From Candidatus Thiodiazotropha endolucinida (GTDB lineage: Bacteria > Pseudomonadota > Gammaproteobacteria > Chromatiales > Chromatiaceae), in NCBI RefSeq assembly GCF_001715975.1, contig NZ_MARB01000004.1:62001-126000 (forward strand): a stretch of 64,000 nucleotides of DNA, given 5' to 3'. This document shows, piece after piece, positions 27,313 through 36,801 of the stretch. Below the pieces are notes generated by a model. It was not told the DNA's origin and ran no database searches. It saw only the letters and a list, made by a program, of their open reading frames with translations. Position 1 is the first letter of the stretch. The number at the start of each line of letters is the position of its first letter. The position numbers were made by a program, and so were the translations under genes.

Positions 27313-28926
27313 TTACACCTGCGCATAGAAGATTGACATTGGTGGTACTACAGTTATTTTATTTGATTTATCTTCTTCTTTTACTTCTTTGAATGTTTTT
27401 GTTTGCAATTGGTACAATTTTTTACTATACATACCTTTTAATCCCGATATAGAATACTCAGTGGTCGTCGAGAGATTTATTACTAGTATGATACTTTTGT
27501 CATTTTTACTTCTTATCATTATGCCATTTAAAGATTTGAAGCTGTGATTTTTCAATCGAGCAACGCCATTTAATATATCACTATCTTCGAAAATCAATTT
27601 TTTAACACTATCGGCTTGCACAAGAAAATCATTAACGATACTTAATGCTGCACCATTCTCATTCATAGCACCATTTAATTTATTCGTAACAGACTGCCCT
27701 TTACCTTTCCCTAATATATGGTAAAGAATCGCCTCAACATTATCAGACGTTTTTAACCAAGAAATATAATAATTAATCAAGAGTAGTGTTCTTATCCCCG
27801 GCAATCCCAGCAAAGACTGAGAGTTATTGTTGTGACTAATTATCCCTAACTCCGTAAGCCATTCTTTCTTACCAGAGAAATGACTTTCCGAAATGTTTTT
27901 ATAGATCTTTGGATACAAATCTGAAGCGGCTAACAGCCACATATAATTCAAAAAATCGACACAGTTTTCACCAAGCCTATTGTATATATCAGTATATCTC
28001 CACTTGTCTTTGTTAAATGTTCTTAAGTAGGGATGATATATAACAGCATCCACATTCTTTACTTCAGATACTCTTTTATTCCAATGCTCTTTATGGCTAA
28101 TATGACTCTTAATTTCCTGAAAATCGAAAAGTGATTTCTCAAGAATTATATCCCCTGCAACTATTCCCACTTCATCCTCAGGATAATTATCTTTTATATG
28201 CTTAGCGATGACTGTTGAATAATGTGCATATAGTTCTACATCCCAATGCTTACCATTCAAGTTGAATGAGTAATCATAATAGCCTAACTCATTTCCAAGT
28301 TCCCAATAAATTTTTTTATTATAAATTACTTTTATCTTATCTATTGCAGAAATAGTGTCGTTTAAATTCTGTGTGTATAAATTAAGCACTATGAACGGCC
28401 TAAGACTAAACTCATTTATAGCCGAAAAAAATGAAGTGATATTTGCTTGTATTTCTTTTCCCTTTGATAACGCAATGTGTTTCTTATATAATTTTTTAAC
28501 TGAATATTTTGGCTTAAAAGCATTCCACTCATATTCTAAACTCATAGAGTTCCAATCAAAGTAATTAGCAACCGTTCCTCCAGGAAATCTTAATGCATCT
28601 ATATTAAATTGTTCAGAGTATTTTTTGATATCTACTAGCGGATAATAGCCTAGTTTTTTTTTAGAGATTGTATATGATGTGTTAAAACCAAATGATACGT
28701 TTTTAATTGAAAAATCGTTCGTCACTAGTTTTGCCGAAACTGTTTTATTAATAATCTTAGTGTAAAGATCTCTCGCATTGAATGCCGCGCACTCTTGCTG
28801 CAAGCTCTCTTCGTTAGTGTGATCTGCGCTAAAGATATCCGAGCTATTAGTTGCTAATATGACCAAACAAATCAAACACCCTTTGCGATCCATCATAGTA
28901 TAGTGCCTACATGATATTTTATTCAC
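27313..28926 (-). CDS. Secreted glycoside hydrolase, clan GH-A (alpha-L-arabinofuranosidase-like)
   Basis: 537 aa from the GTG at 28926, which overlaps the upstream stop (GTGA). An internal ATG pair at 28896/28893 is an alternative start and leaves a better signal peptide (CLICLVILATNSSDIFSA). The barrel shows RFPGGTVANYFDW (113-125), typical of GH51-like enzymes. The acid/base candidate is Glu213 in WELGNELG and the nucleophile candidate is Glu359 in EWLTELGI. The C-terminal 120 residues look like a beta-sandwich. Probably exported to trim or remodel the polysaccharide. Exact family and substrate are uncertain. Confidence 0.65.
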   Translation of the reverse strand: MNKISCRHYTMMDRKGCLICLVILATNSSDIFSADHTNEESLQQECAAFNARDLYTKIINKTVSAKLVTNDFSIKNVSFGFNTSYTISKKKLGYYPLVDIKKYSEQFNIDALRFPGGTVANYFDWNSMSLEYEWNAFKPKYSVKKLYKKHIALSKGKEIQANITSFFSAINEFSLRPFIVLNLYTQNLNDTISAIDKIKVIYNKKIYWELGNELGYYDYSFNLNGKHWDVELYAHYSTVIAKHIKDNYPEDEVGIVAGDIILEKSLFDFQEIKSHISHKEHWNKRVSEVKNVDAVIYHPYLRTFNKDKWRYTDIYNRLGENCVDFLNYMWLLAASDLYPKIYKNISESHFSGKKEWLTELGIISHNNNSQSLLGLPGIRTLLLINYYISWLKTSDNVEAILYHILGKGKGQSVTNKLNGAMNENGAALSIVNDFLVQADSVKKLIFEDSDILNGVARLKNHSFKSLNGIMIRSKNDKSIILVINLSTTTEYSISGLKGMYSKKLYQLQTKTFKEVKEEDKSNKITVVPPMSIFYAQV

Positions 28927-29954
28927 GTTATATAGTCTTTAATTTCAATTTTATATATATTTTCTAAGGACTTTTTCATCACGTCTTTCTCTTCTCCCAA
29001 TCTATCTAGATCTGCTTTTACGATTGTATTCTTAACATTTTCCACTCCTGCACGATTTAGCAAAAATGCGCGCTTGCTGTTTGTATATAATCTTGCGGGA
29101 TTCCCATATGACAAAGCAGCAACACAACCATGAACTCTGTCAGTAAGAGTCAAAGAGCAATTCTTATATATATTTAAATAACCTTCATAGCTTTGTGATA
29201 TAAATGTGTTAGGTTTTCGCAAAAGGAAATTTACCGGTAGTCGCATTACATTATGATTTGGTCTCACTACAGTAAACTTACCGCTTTTTTTAGGCACTGT
29301 TTCATTCAATAGCATTTGCAGTCTATGTACTTGCTTAAATTGAGCATCAGGACTAATAAAATGATCAATATTATCTATTCCATTTAAATCAATCTCGGGC
29401 TCTTTACTATTGTCGAAACTTGCAATAATGTACGGTTCTAGCGATGGCGTGGGGTAACCAGGAAAATAATCTGATACGAAGAATGCGTTGCAAATGCCGT
29501 TATGAGAGTGTTTCGCCAAATCAGCATAGTTTTCATATGTTTCATAATCACGTGTAAACATAATATAGGGAGGATACTTTTTTAAGAACCTCCTACATAT
29601 ACTTATTTCCTGCTCACTGTATTCAATACCACCAGCGCTCAAGATCACAAGTTTTGTTATGCCGTTATTAAATATTTTTTCAAATGTTTTCTCATATTTT
29701 GAAGGAAATTTCGCATCAAGCATGGGACCACTTATAACAAACCAATCCGGCTCCGAATAACTTATATAATCCAAATCATTTTTCATATTGTAGTTTAATC
29801 TTACCGGCCAACCTGTTGAGGTTTTAGATGGGCCAGATAGCACGATGCTCTTTTTACAGACTGTCTTTAGCATATATTTTACGCCAGTGGTAAAAAATGC
29901 ATTCCCTATATTCGACGGCTTATTACTATCATGTAATATAATTGTGTGACTCAT
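28923..29954 (-). CDS. Polysaccharide pyruvyl transferase family protein
   Basis: 343-aa GT-B-like enzyme of the CsaB/WcaK family that adds ketal-linked pyruvate, or a related group, to sugars using PEP. It starts with an N-terminal SNIGNAFFTTGVKYML (NxG motif). A central VISGPMLDAKFP segment is followed by the C-terminal signature LTLTDRVHGCVAALSYGNPARL, with the R-x-H-G and following Gly residues typical of the family. It overlaps the glycosidase gene by 4 nt. Pyruvylation and sulfation would both add negative charge to the polymer. Confidence 0.75.
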   Translation of the reverse strand: MSHTIILHDSNKPSNIGNAFFTTGVKYMLKTVCKKSIVLSGPSKTSTGWPVRLNYNMKNDLDYISYSEPDWFVISGPMLDAKFPSKYEKTFEKIFNNGITKLVILSAGGIEYSEQEISICRRFLKKYPPYIMFTRDYETYENYADLAKHSHNGICNAFFVSDYFPGYPTPSLEPYIIASFDNSKEPEIDLNGIDNIDHFISPDAQFKQVHRLQMLLNETVPKKSGKFTVVRPNHNVMRLPVNFLLRKPNTFISQSYEGYLNIYKNCSLTLTDRVHGCVAALSYGNPARLYTNSKRAFLLNRAGVENVKNTIVKADLDRLGEEKDVMKKSLENIYKIEIKDYIT

Positions 29955-30087
29955 TTTTCCCTCTATTAGCTACAATATATACGCTATATGCATTATAATT
30001 ATTTTAGCTCAATGCCTCACTGCATTTGCAATTAACCGAAGATTACATTACGCTCACCTCTCAATTACTGAAAAGTACATGCCTCTT

Positions 30088-31077
30088 TCAATACAATATA
30101 TAACGTCTTGACATGCCTTGACGCTTATTTAATTGCCTTTTAATAATATCAAAAATCAATATCCGCCTAAAATAACCAAAACCAGCTCTCAATAGATCAG
30201 ACAATAAATTTTCGACACCTGGACGTATACTTATTAGTTCCTCGAGTATTGTTTTGTAATCATAACCAGTCCTAGACAGCCTATCTTCCCCAACCCATTT
30301 TATATATTTTTTTGCCCATTCCTTTCTATACTGATTACATATGCTATAACGCCATTTATTTATGGAGTTTTTTGAAATCACACTATCCTCACCTGGATTT
30401 ACCTTATCACCCATAGAACCATAAAGGGGAATATTTGATAAATCATCTAAATAAGGACTGATTTCAATGCTTAAGTATTTTTCCAGCTGAGTCACTATCT
30501 TTTCTTGATCATTTACCAGCTCTTCGTAATTAATAGAAAGAACTTTGTCTTTATTTTTATTGAACGATTCAAACATCAATTCATATCCTTTGTACAGATC
30601 AACATAATTTGAATAAAGGCGCCACTTACCTTCTGAAAAACTCTCTAACATCGAACTAAGTATGGAAACCGGATTCCTCCATAAATAAATATACTTAGCA
30701 TCTGGAAATGTTGAAAATAATTCTTCAATTACCAACACATTTCTTGGAGTTTTTTCTATGAAATATACACTACTGCTATCAGCAGATTTTCTATATAATT
30801 CCAAAACAAATGAGCTCAGACTATCCCTAAAATCGTTGATGCCATCAGGTAGGGTTTCAGTAAATTCATTTATTGCGATTTTAGCCAACCTTTGACCATA
30901 CTCAGAGTATAATTCTCTACTTGTATGCATTGAAAGTAACGGCAAAAGCAGCCAAGACTCAGATACAGTACTAACTCTTGGATTGGTTGCTATAATTCTC
31001 TGAAGTAAAGTCGAACCAGATCTAGGCAAAGAAATAATAAATACTGGATTGATATCACTCAACGCCTTGTACTCCAT
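30088..31077 (-). CDS. PAPS-dependent sulfotransferase (2)
   Basis: 329-aa protein of the Sulfotransfer_3 type. The 5'-phosphosulfate loop is ISLPRSGSTLLQR (15-27), VYFIEKTPRNVLVIEEL follows, and YIYLWRNPVSILSSML is the 3'-phosphate-binding strand/helix (R-N-P in place of R-D-P). The C-terminus is basic. It is divergent from the first sulfotransferase, so the two probably modify different positions or sugars. It is separated by about 130 nt from the pyruvyl transferase and by about 70 nt from the flippase. Confidence 0.8.
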   Translation of the reverse strand: MEYKALSDINPVFIISLPRSGSTLLQRIIATNPRVSTVSESWLLLPLLSMHTSRELYSEYGQRLAKIAINEFTETLPDGINDFRDSLSSFVLELYRKSADSSSVYFIEKTPRNVLVIEELFSTFPDAKYIYLWRNPVSILSSMLESFSEGKWRLYSNYVDLYKGYELMFESFNKNKDKVLSINYEELVNDQEKIVTQLEKYLSIEISPYLDDLSNIPLYGSMGDKVNPGEDSVISKNSINKWRYSICNQYRKEWAKKYIKWVGEDRLSRTGYDYKTILEELISIRPGVENLLSDLLRAGFGYFRRILIFDIIKRQLNKRQGMSRRYILY

Positions 31078-31150
31078 TCGTTAATTCATTAGACCAGCTG
31101 TATTACACATAACTAGTTGCTACTGTATCTTCTCTTATTCATAATAATTT

Positions 31151-32494
31151 TTAGATTGAATTCATTATTTTAGTTTTCATCTCATTTAGCATAATTAATA
31201 ATTCATTTTGCCCCGCATGTGTAATAATCTTGAGATGCACTAGGCAAATAATCCACATCAATAAATTATAACTGGCAAAAGTAACGGCAAAACCAATCGC
31301 CCCACCTAAATAACCCATCGATTCCGATAAAATATAAGTCGTAGTAATGCCAATGCCTGCTGCGCTTAAGCTACTAATCATAACTAACTTTTCATAGCCG
31401 GCCATTGTAAGAACAACACCTGGCGATCCAACTGCAACATTGATTAGCTGGCCTAGTATAATAATATTCAAACCATCTACAGCATAGGTGTATTTTTCAC
31501 CATATACTATTGAAAGTAAGACCTCACCAAATGCCAACAACAAAAAGCAGGCTGCAATACCGAAAACGACAATAACCATTCCCGTTCCACGCAAAAGAAC
31601 CTGAAGTCGATCTACTTTCCCTCTTGCATACAGATGGGCTGCTGCTGGTTGTATTAGTGTGTTAGTCAATCTTAAAGGGACCGTTATAAATTGTACTAAG
31701 TAAATTGCTGCACCTAAAAATGCCACCTCTAACGAAGATACTTTTGCGCCTACTATCCATAGATGAACCTCACGCATTACAAGAAATCCTGCAGTTGCAA
31801 AAACTAAGGGCGCAGACAACCTTAATAATTCAATGATTCTAAATTCATAGCTAGAATACAAATGCTTTATCTTTCTATATAGAACTGTTGCAGATGCTAT
31901 AGTAGCTAATAGTGCACAAACAATGACGACTATGACTATGTCATAAAGTCCATATTCATCTCCATAATAATAGAGTATAAATAAAGCAATAATTGCTACA
32001 AATGTTGTTACAAAACCACTGAAAAGTGATGCGAAGCCTAATTCATGCAAGCCTTTAAATATTGATGTAAAAATATTTCTGAATATCAGCACTACAGCCC
32101 AGACGCCAACTATGAGTATCATGTTTGAGTCCCAGCTAAAAGCACTAACATATTTCTCTATATTGAAGTACAAAAATAGAGAGCCAACCATAACAATGAA
32201 AGAAGAAAATACGCAAAATAGTAGGGATGAAAAAAGATAAGATTTTGCCATATATCTATTTTTTGTTGATAATGACGAGGATATTAATCGAACAATGGAA
32301 TTATCTGTCCCTACAACGGACAAAGTAGCGACAAGCATTGCAATACCCATCGCTATAAAATACTGGCCAACTTCCTCCGGACTTAGTATCCGTGCTAATA
32401 AACCATTAAATAACAAGGTTGATATGGCATTTAACAATGCAAGAACACCAATCCAAACGCCTCCACTTATCAAGCGATTACTTACGTTAATCAT
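31151..32494 (-). CDS. Wzx-type polysaccharide flippase (MATE/MOP superfamily)
   Basis: 447 aa with 12-14 hydrophobic helices and short loops. The N-terminus SGGVWIGVLALLNAISTLLFNGLLARILSPEEVG shows the pattern of the polysaccharide-export branch of the MOP superfamily, including LARxLSPEEVG. Predicted to flip undecaprenyl-linked repeat units to the periplasm for the Wzy-like polymerase. Located next to the GT2 gene in the AT-rich block. Confidence 0.85.
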   Translation of the reverse strand: MINVSNRLISGGVWIGVLALLNAISTLLFNGLLARILSPEEVGQYFIAMGIAMLVATLSVVGTDNSIVRLISSSLSTKNRYMAKSYLFSSLLFCVFSSFIVMVGSLFLYFNIEKYVSAFSWDSNMILIVGVWAVVLIFRNIFTSIFKGLHELGFASLFSGFVTTFVAIIALFILYYYGDEYGLYDIVIVVIVCALLATIASATVLYRKIKHLYSSYEFRIIELLRLSAPLVFATAGFLVMREVHLWIVGAKVSSLEVAFLGAAIYLVQFITVPLRLTNTLIQPAAAHLYARGKVDRLQVLLRGTGMVIVVFGIAACFLLLAFGEVLLSIVYGEKYTYAVDGLNIIILGQLINVAVGSPGVVLTMAGYEKLVMISSLSAAGIGITTTYILSESMGYLGGAIGFAVTFASYNLLMWIICLVHLKIITHAGQNELLIMLNEMKTKIMNSI

Positions 32495-32570
32495 GATATC
32501 GATAGCACAATGATTTTTCAGTTATCACAGCATTTAGTAAATGTTTACTATCATAAATAAACAGAGTACT

Positions 32571-33296
32571 TCAGCGTTTTATTACACCTATGATTCTTCT
32601 TTTAATCATTTCATAGTTATAGTAGTAAAACGCCTTCCATGGGGAGAAGCCATTTATCAAGCTTGCAGCAAATGACTCTGCATAGCTTTTTTCATATTGA
32701 CTTGTACTAATACCACCAACACTCATATTGACTATGATTTCTGGAATAAACCCAACATTGACATTATTCCATATCCTCAGCAGAAACTCATGATCTGCTG
32801 CCACCTTAAAACCAACAGAAAACCCACCATATTCCGAATACACTTCCCGTCTCACAAATGTACTCGGATGGGCAACACGCATTTTTTTCAGCAAATCCAG
32901 TTTACTTACATCTTTACCAATTATCTTTACATATTGGCGATCACTACTACTCAACTCGACATAACCGTGGCATACATCAAGATCATTAGCCGCCATCTCC
33001 CTAATAACCAGTGACACTCGATTGCAATCTCTATAAACATCATCAGAGTTCAAAATATGAACAACTTCACCTGACGATAGAGATACTCCCTTATTAAAAG
33101 CATCATATACTCCGGCATCTTTTTCCGATATATATTTCACACTATAACTTTTTATAATATTTAAGGTATTGTCTGTAGATCCTCCATCTATAATGATATG
33201 CTCAATATCCGCGTAGTCTTGCGATTGCACAGACTCAATACAGTTGGCGATTTTGTTTTCGCCATTATACACTGGAGTTACGATACTGACTTTCAT
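32571..33296 (-). CDS. Family 2 glycosyltransferase
   Basis: 241-aa GT-A enzyme. It begins MKVSIVTPVYNGENKI, the family 2 start, followed by IIDGGSTDNTL and the DxD-like LNSDDVYRD at the metal site. AHPSTFVRREVY and AADHEFLLRIW are common in WcaA/colanic-acid-type transferases. Predicted to act on the cytoplasmic face, adding one sugar to the lipid-linked repeat unit. Donor and linkage are unknown. Confidence 0.87.
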   Translation of the reverse strand: MKVSIVTPVYNGENKIANCIESVQSQDYADIEHIIIDGGSTDNTLNIIKSYSVKYISEKDAGVYDAFNKGVSLSSGEVVHILNSDDVYRDCNRVSLVIREMAANDLDVCHGYVELSSSDRQYVKIIGKDVSKLDLLKKMRVAHPSTFVRREVYSEYGGFSVGFKVAADHEFLLRIWNNVNVGFIPEIIVNMSVGGISTSQYEKSYAESFAASLINGFSPWKAFYYYNYEMIKRRIIGVIKR

Positions 33297-33648
33297 TTAC
33301 TATCTATATTTTTTAAGTGTAGTGTCTGAGTGATTACTATTTTATCTGAAGAATTGTGTTTGGTAATAATCTTACTCAGTAACAAAATAGCGAAAGCAAG
33401 GTTAAATCAGCCACTCTTTACTTCAACATTCATTGCTCATTCCATTTTGTGCAGCCACATCATAACTGGCAACTTTAGACTTATTATATTCAACTTTCTT
33501 AGAGCATAAACCTAATATTCATTGCCTCGGATATTCTTGTATTAAAAGTACACAACCACTCAGTGATGGCGGAACTTAGGTATAAATGCGACAATCATCA
33601 ACTTCCATGCGAACATGTGAGTTTTTGAAAAGGGTTTCCCACCACTAC
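33297..33648. other. AT-rich intergenic stretch
   Basis: 352 bases between the tyrosine kinase stop and the GT2 start, within an otherwise tightly packed minus-strand cluster. I find no open frame with a ribosome binding site and no convincing terminator. It may contain a promoter for the acquired block, but none can be assigned. Confidence 0.4.
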
Positions 33649-34467
33649 TTAATAGTAACTATATCCTGCATTGTTATCCTTTGACTTGTTCAACACGGTA
33701 CCTATTATTTCAATATTGCTTAGTAGTTCGTTAGCACGCTTAAGATCTACCTTACGCGTACCACCTTCAGCAACAATTATCATAGCCGTATCAACATATG
33801 GTAAAAACGCTATCACGTCGTCACAGGATAATAGAGGCGGCATATCGAATAGAACGATACGATTTGGATAGCGATGCTTTATTTCTTCCACTAATTTTAC
33901 CATCTTTGGAGAAGATAGCATCTCCGATGAATTAGAAAATGGCTTACTTCCTGGTAAAATAACCAATCTCTCCACTCCAGGATTGAACATAATTTCGCTC
34001 AGCTCCATGCCATCCGTCAAATAGTCGCTAATCCCAGGCTGCTCATCTTGGAAGAAGTATTGCTGAATGCTAGGACGCCTAAGATCTAAGTCCACTAGCA
34101 GCACTGTATGGTTAACTTCCCGCGCCAGGCTAATAGCCAAATTGATAGCGGTGATTGTTTTACCACATTCTTCGTTAGGACTGGTGATAGCTAACGAATT
34201 CCACTGATTTGCCTTCAATCTCTGAAGCACATGGGTACGTAATACTTTGTATTGATCTGAAATCAAATCATTTGTATCTCCTACAATAACCCGTTTTGCC
34301 CTTAATAAATCTTTTGAGATCTCAACTGATTTAGTCTTGGTATAGGTTATTTTCGTTGGAAACTCAGGTTCCGCAGTCTGCTGTGATGCAATATGGCTAT
34401 TGTCACTTCTCTTCATCGATGTACGCAAATCACGTGCACGCTCAAGCGCTTGCTTTATCTTTTCCAT
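33649..34467 (-). CDS. BY-kinase-like tyrosine-protein kinase (CpsD/CapB/EpsG family)
   Basis: 272-aa cytoplasmic kinase of the exosortase-associated autokinase type. The P-loop is TSPNEECGKTIT (95-106), less Gly-rich than the usual GxxxGxGKT. Walker A' is VLLVDLDLRRP and Walker B is IVLFDMPPLLSCDD. The short Tyr cluster at the extreme C-terminus (GYSYY) would be the autophosphorylation tail. It works with the Wzz-like membrane protein encoded directly upstream to control EPS chain length. Confidence 0.85.
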   Translation of the reverse strand: MEKIKQALERARDLRTSMKRSDNSHIASQQTAEPEFPTKITYTKTKSVEISKDLLRAKRVIVGDTNDLISDQYKVLRTHVLQRLKANQWNSLAITSPNEECGKTITAINLAISLAREVNHTVLLVDLDLRRPSIQQYFFQDEQPGISDYLTDGMELSEIMFNPGVERLVILPGSKPFSNSSEMLSSPKMVKLVEEIKHRYPNRIVLFDMPPLLSCDDVIAFLPYVDTAMIIVAEGGTRKVDLKRANELLSNIEIIGTVLNKSKDNNAGYSYY

Positions 34468-34554
34468 ACACTTCTCACTGTTGAACCTGCTGCACTCTTC
34501 TCATTTGGCAATACGCACTAGAATGGGATATCGATTTTACTGCCACCAAAGATG

Positions 34555-36165
34555 TCAATGCACACCCGGCTCTATACCAAGTTTACGTAATACGATATAT
34601 ATAATCACATCTAATGGTTTATAAAACATATGGACGGACACCAAAAATACACCAATCGTAGCAAATAGACTCGAAATGACTATCGCCCCATTCCTTTTTC
34701 GTTGTTGTTGATCATCGCTACATTCAATATAGGGAATCACAGCCAACGGTGGCGCTTTGGTAATAGCGGTGACACCTCTACTTCCATAAACGGTTTGATC
34801 CATACTTTCTCTCACAGCAACATTACCAAATCCGCCAGCAAAGCCGAAAACAAAACCCAGAAATAGAATTGCAATTCTATTCGGTTTATCCGGTTTTTCA
34901 GGTAACTGCGGTGGTTCAATGAGCAAGAACCTTTCATCTTTACGCTCACGTTCTAGTGATTCTGCCAGTTGAGCTTCAAGCTGTTTGGCTTTGACTTCTT
35001 GGTACTTGTCTAAAGCATTTTCATAATTTCGTGTCAAATTTCGGTATTCCCTTTCAACCTGCGGACTCTGCATCAGGCGGTCTTCGAAATTCTTTATTTT
35101 ACCTTTGATCTCGTCTCTCATACCTTTGAGTGAGGCCAATTCACTATTCGCTGCTTGGAGTTGTGTTTCTAGCTGTACGTAGGCTGGATTATCGGAATGG
35201 GTGATATTATTTTCACTTCTATGCCCACTATCGAGTTCTCTTTCTAACACCTCGATCTCACCCTTCATTTTGATTAAGGTTGGATGGTTGTCCGTATAAC
35301 GTGTTGCAAGCGCCAGATATTCTGTTTGTAGCGCCCTCAGACGGTCTTCCGTACCCATAACTCTATTACCGCTAGAGTTGTATATATCAGTTTTAGGACT
35401 TATCTGCGACAGTTCCGATTGGAGGTAAATCTTCCGCTCTTCCAGGTTTCGGATCTGCTGGATTGTTTCAATCAATTCCCGTTCATTGCGCTCCATGAGT
35501 TGGATATTGAGCTGCTGGAGTTCCGGTAAATTGTTGACGTTTTTCTCTTTAAACTCTGCAAGAGATGCCTCCAGTTCAGTAATTTCCTGGTTGAGCCGGC
35601 CAGCTTCTGCGCTTAGAAAGCTTGAGGTTTCTAAAGCAGACTGTGTACGCTGCCTGAGATTTTCACCGAGATAGAGCGAGACGAGTTCGTTGGTAACCTT
35701 TTGTGCAACCCGCGGTACCTTATTGCTGTATGCGAGTGTGAATGCGATGGTCGCTGTAGTCGGGCGACCGCTCCGCGGGTCAACCACATCGGCGCTGATC
35801 ATTTCCAGTTCTATATCTTCCTGCAAAGCCTCTGCCAACAACGTGATACTGGTGTCTTCCCTTGCGTCTGCATAGAGCCCGTAATCATCGATGATCTTAC
35901 CCAGATTCTCAGTGGTCATTACCCGCTGGCTGATCACCTGGATACGTTCTCCGGCATAAGATGTAACGGTTGAGCGAACCAGTTCGCTTGGTATTTCCTG
36001 TTGTTCGATCAAGATCGTGGCTTCGGCACGGTAGATAGAAGGCAGGCCGAGTGCCAAGCCTATGCTCAACAGCATAATGATTGCGGCCGGAACGATCAGC
36101 TGCATTTTTCGTCGTTTAAGAATGGCTATATAGTCGCCGATTCCCAGTAACTCTTCCTCTTCCAT
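34555..36165 (-). CDS. Wzz-type polysaccharide chain length determinant (exosortase-locus type)
   Basis: About 536-aa inner-membrane protein. The first helix (about residues 20-45) is followed by a periplasmic Wzz domain with RAEATILIEQQEIPSE. A long coiled coil follows (about 180-400, rich in Glu/Gln/Leu with LQTEYLALATRYTDNHPTL), then a PEPPxxP-like proline segment (EPPQLPEKPDKPN) before the second helix. This matches co-polymerases without a fused kinase domain. I prefer the ATG at 36165; an in-frame GTG lies 12 nt upstream. An extended -10 (TGATACAAT at 36207-36199) could start transcription of the minus-strand operon. Confidence 0.85.
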   Translation of the reverse strand: MEEEELLGIGDYIAILKRRKMQLIVPAAIIMLLSIGLALGLPSIYRAEATILIEQQEIPSELVRSTVTSYAGERIQVISQRVMTTENLGKIIDDYGLYADAREDTSITLLAEALQEDIELEMISADVVDPRSGRPTTATIAFTLAYSNKVPRVAQKVTNELVSLYLGENLRQRTQSALETSSFLSAEAGRLNQEITELEASLAEFKEKNVNNLPELQQLNIQLMERNERELIETIQQIRNLEERKIYLQSELSQISPKTDIYNSSGNRVMGTEDRLRALQTEYLALATRYTDNHPTLIKMKGEIEVLERELDSGHRSENNITHSDNPAYVQLETQLQAANSELASLKGMRDEIKGKIKNFEDRLMQSPQVEREYRNLTRNYENALDKYQEVKAKQLEAQLAESLERERKDERFLLIEPPQLPEKPDKPNRIAILFLGFVFGFAGGFGNVAVRESMDQTVYGSRGVTAITKAPPLAVIPYIECSDDQQQRKRNGAIVISSLFATIGVFLVSVHMFYKPLDVIIYIVLRKLGIEPGVH

Positions 36166-36406
36166 TGTCCCTGTCACTTCCGATTTACCGAAGCGGGAAT
36201 TGTATCATAACAATCAACCTTGAATAGATAACGCTAATATTCAACTGTATCTGTTTGCCAACAGCTCAAATATTATATTGAATATCAATTCCGTCATTTA
36301 AGCTCTGTGTCACGTATCCCGCATCCTCATGTACCTTTCAGGGCTGATGAGCATTCTCAGAGCTTGGAAAGCAAATGCCACCCTGGATCAGTCGCTTTTC
36401 AACCTC

Positions 36407-36801
36407 CTACAGCGAACGGCGCACGCTGAAGGCCGCAAAACCGATCAGGATTGTACCGATCAACCACGCAGGCGCAGGCAGTGGAACTGCACTGTTTTTT
36501 ACATCATATGCCGCTCCGGGAAAACCATTCATAGTTTCATCGAGAATGAGGGTGTAGATACCGGTATTCAGTGTACCAAGTGAAAAAACAAGGTTTTTAT
36601 ACTCAGCGAATGTGGTGCCAAAACCATCTTTAATGATGTAAATGCCAGATTATCGGGCATGGGAACAAATCCTGATCCGATTTCATTGTCAACAATTGTT
36701 ACACTGTTTAGTGTGTCACCGTGTAGTGAGAACGTTCCGCCAACTGTGTATCCAGGATCTGTATCGCTGATATGAATGTTGAATACTCCGACTTCGCAAA
36801 G
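36407..36801 (-). pseudogene. VPLPA-CTERM sorting-domain protein, frameshifted and 5'-truncated
   Basis: Remnant of an exported exosortase substrate. The 3' end reads AVPLPAPAWLIGTILIGFA and then a basic tail RRSL before TAG (36409-36407). This is a full VPLPA-type signal: motif, membrane helix, arginines. Upstream in the same frame are GIYIIKDGFGTTFAEY and LGTLNTGIYTLILDE. A second frame holds the preceding NIHISDTDPGYTVGGTFSL. Restoring one G near CTGGCATTT joins the two frames. No signal peptide is found and a stop precedes the N-terminal part. Confidence 0.7.

Noticed and set aside
36329-36583. 84-codon plus-strand frame upstream of the EPS transferase
   Set aside because: It is antisense to the VPLPA-CTERM remnant, whose translation is clearly meaningful; the plus-strand product has no recognisable features.
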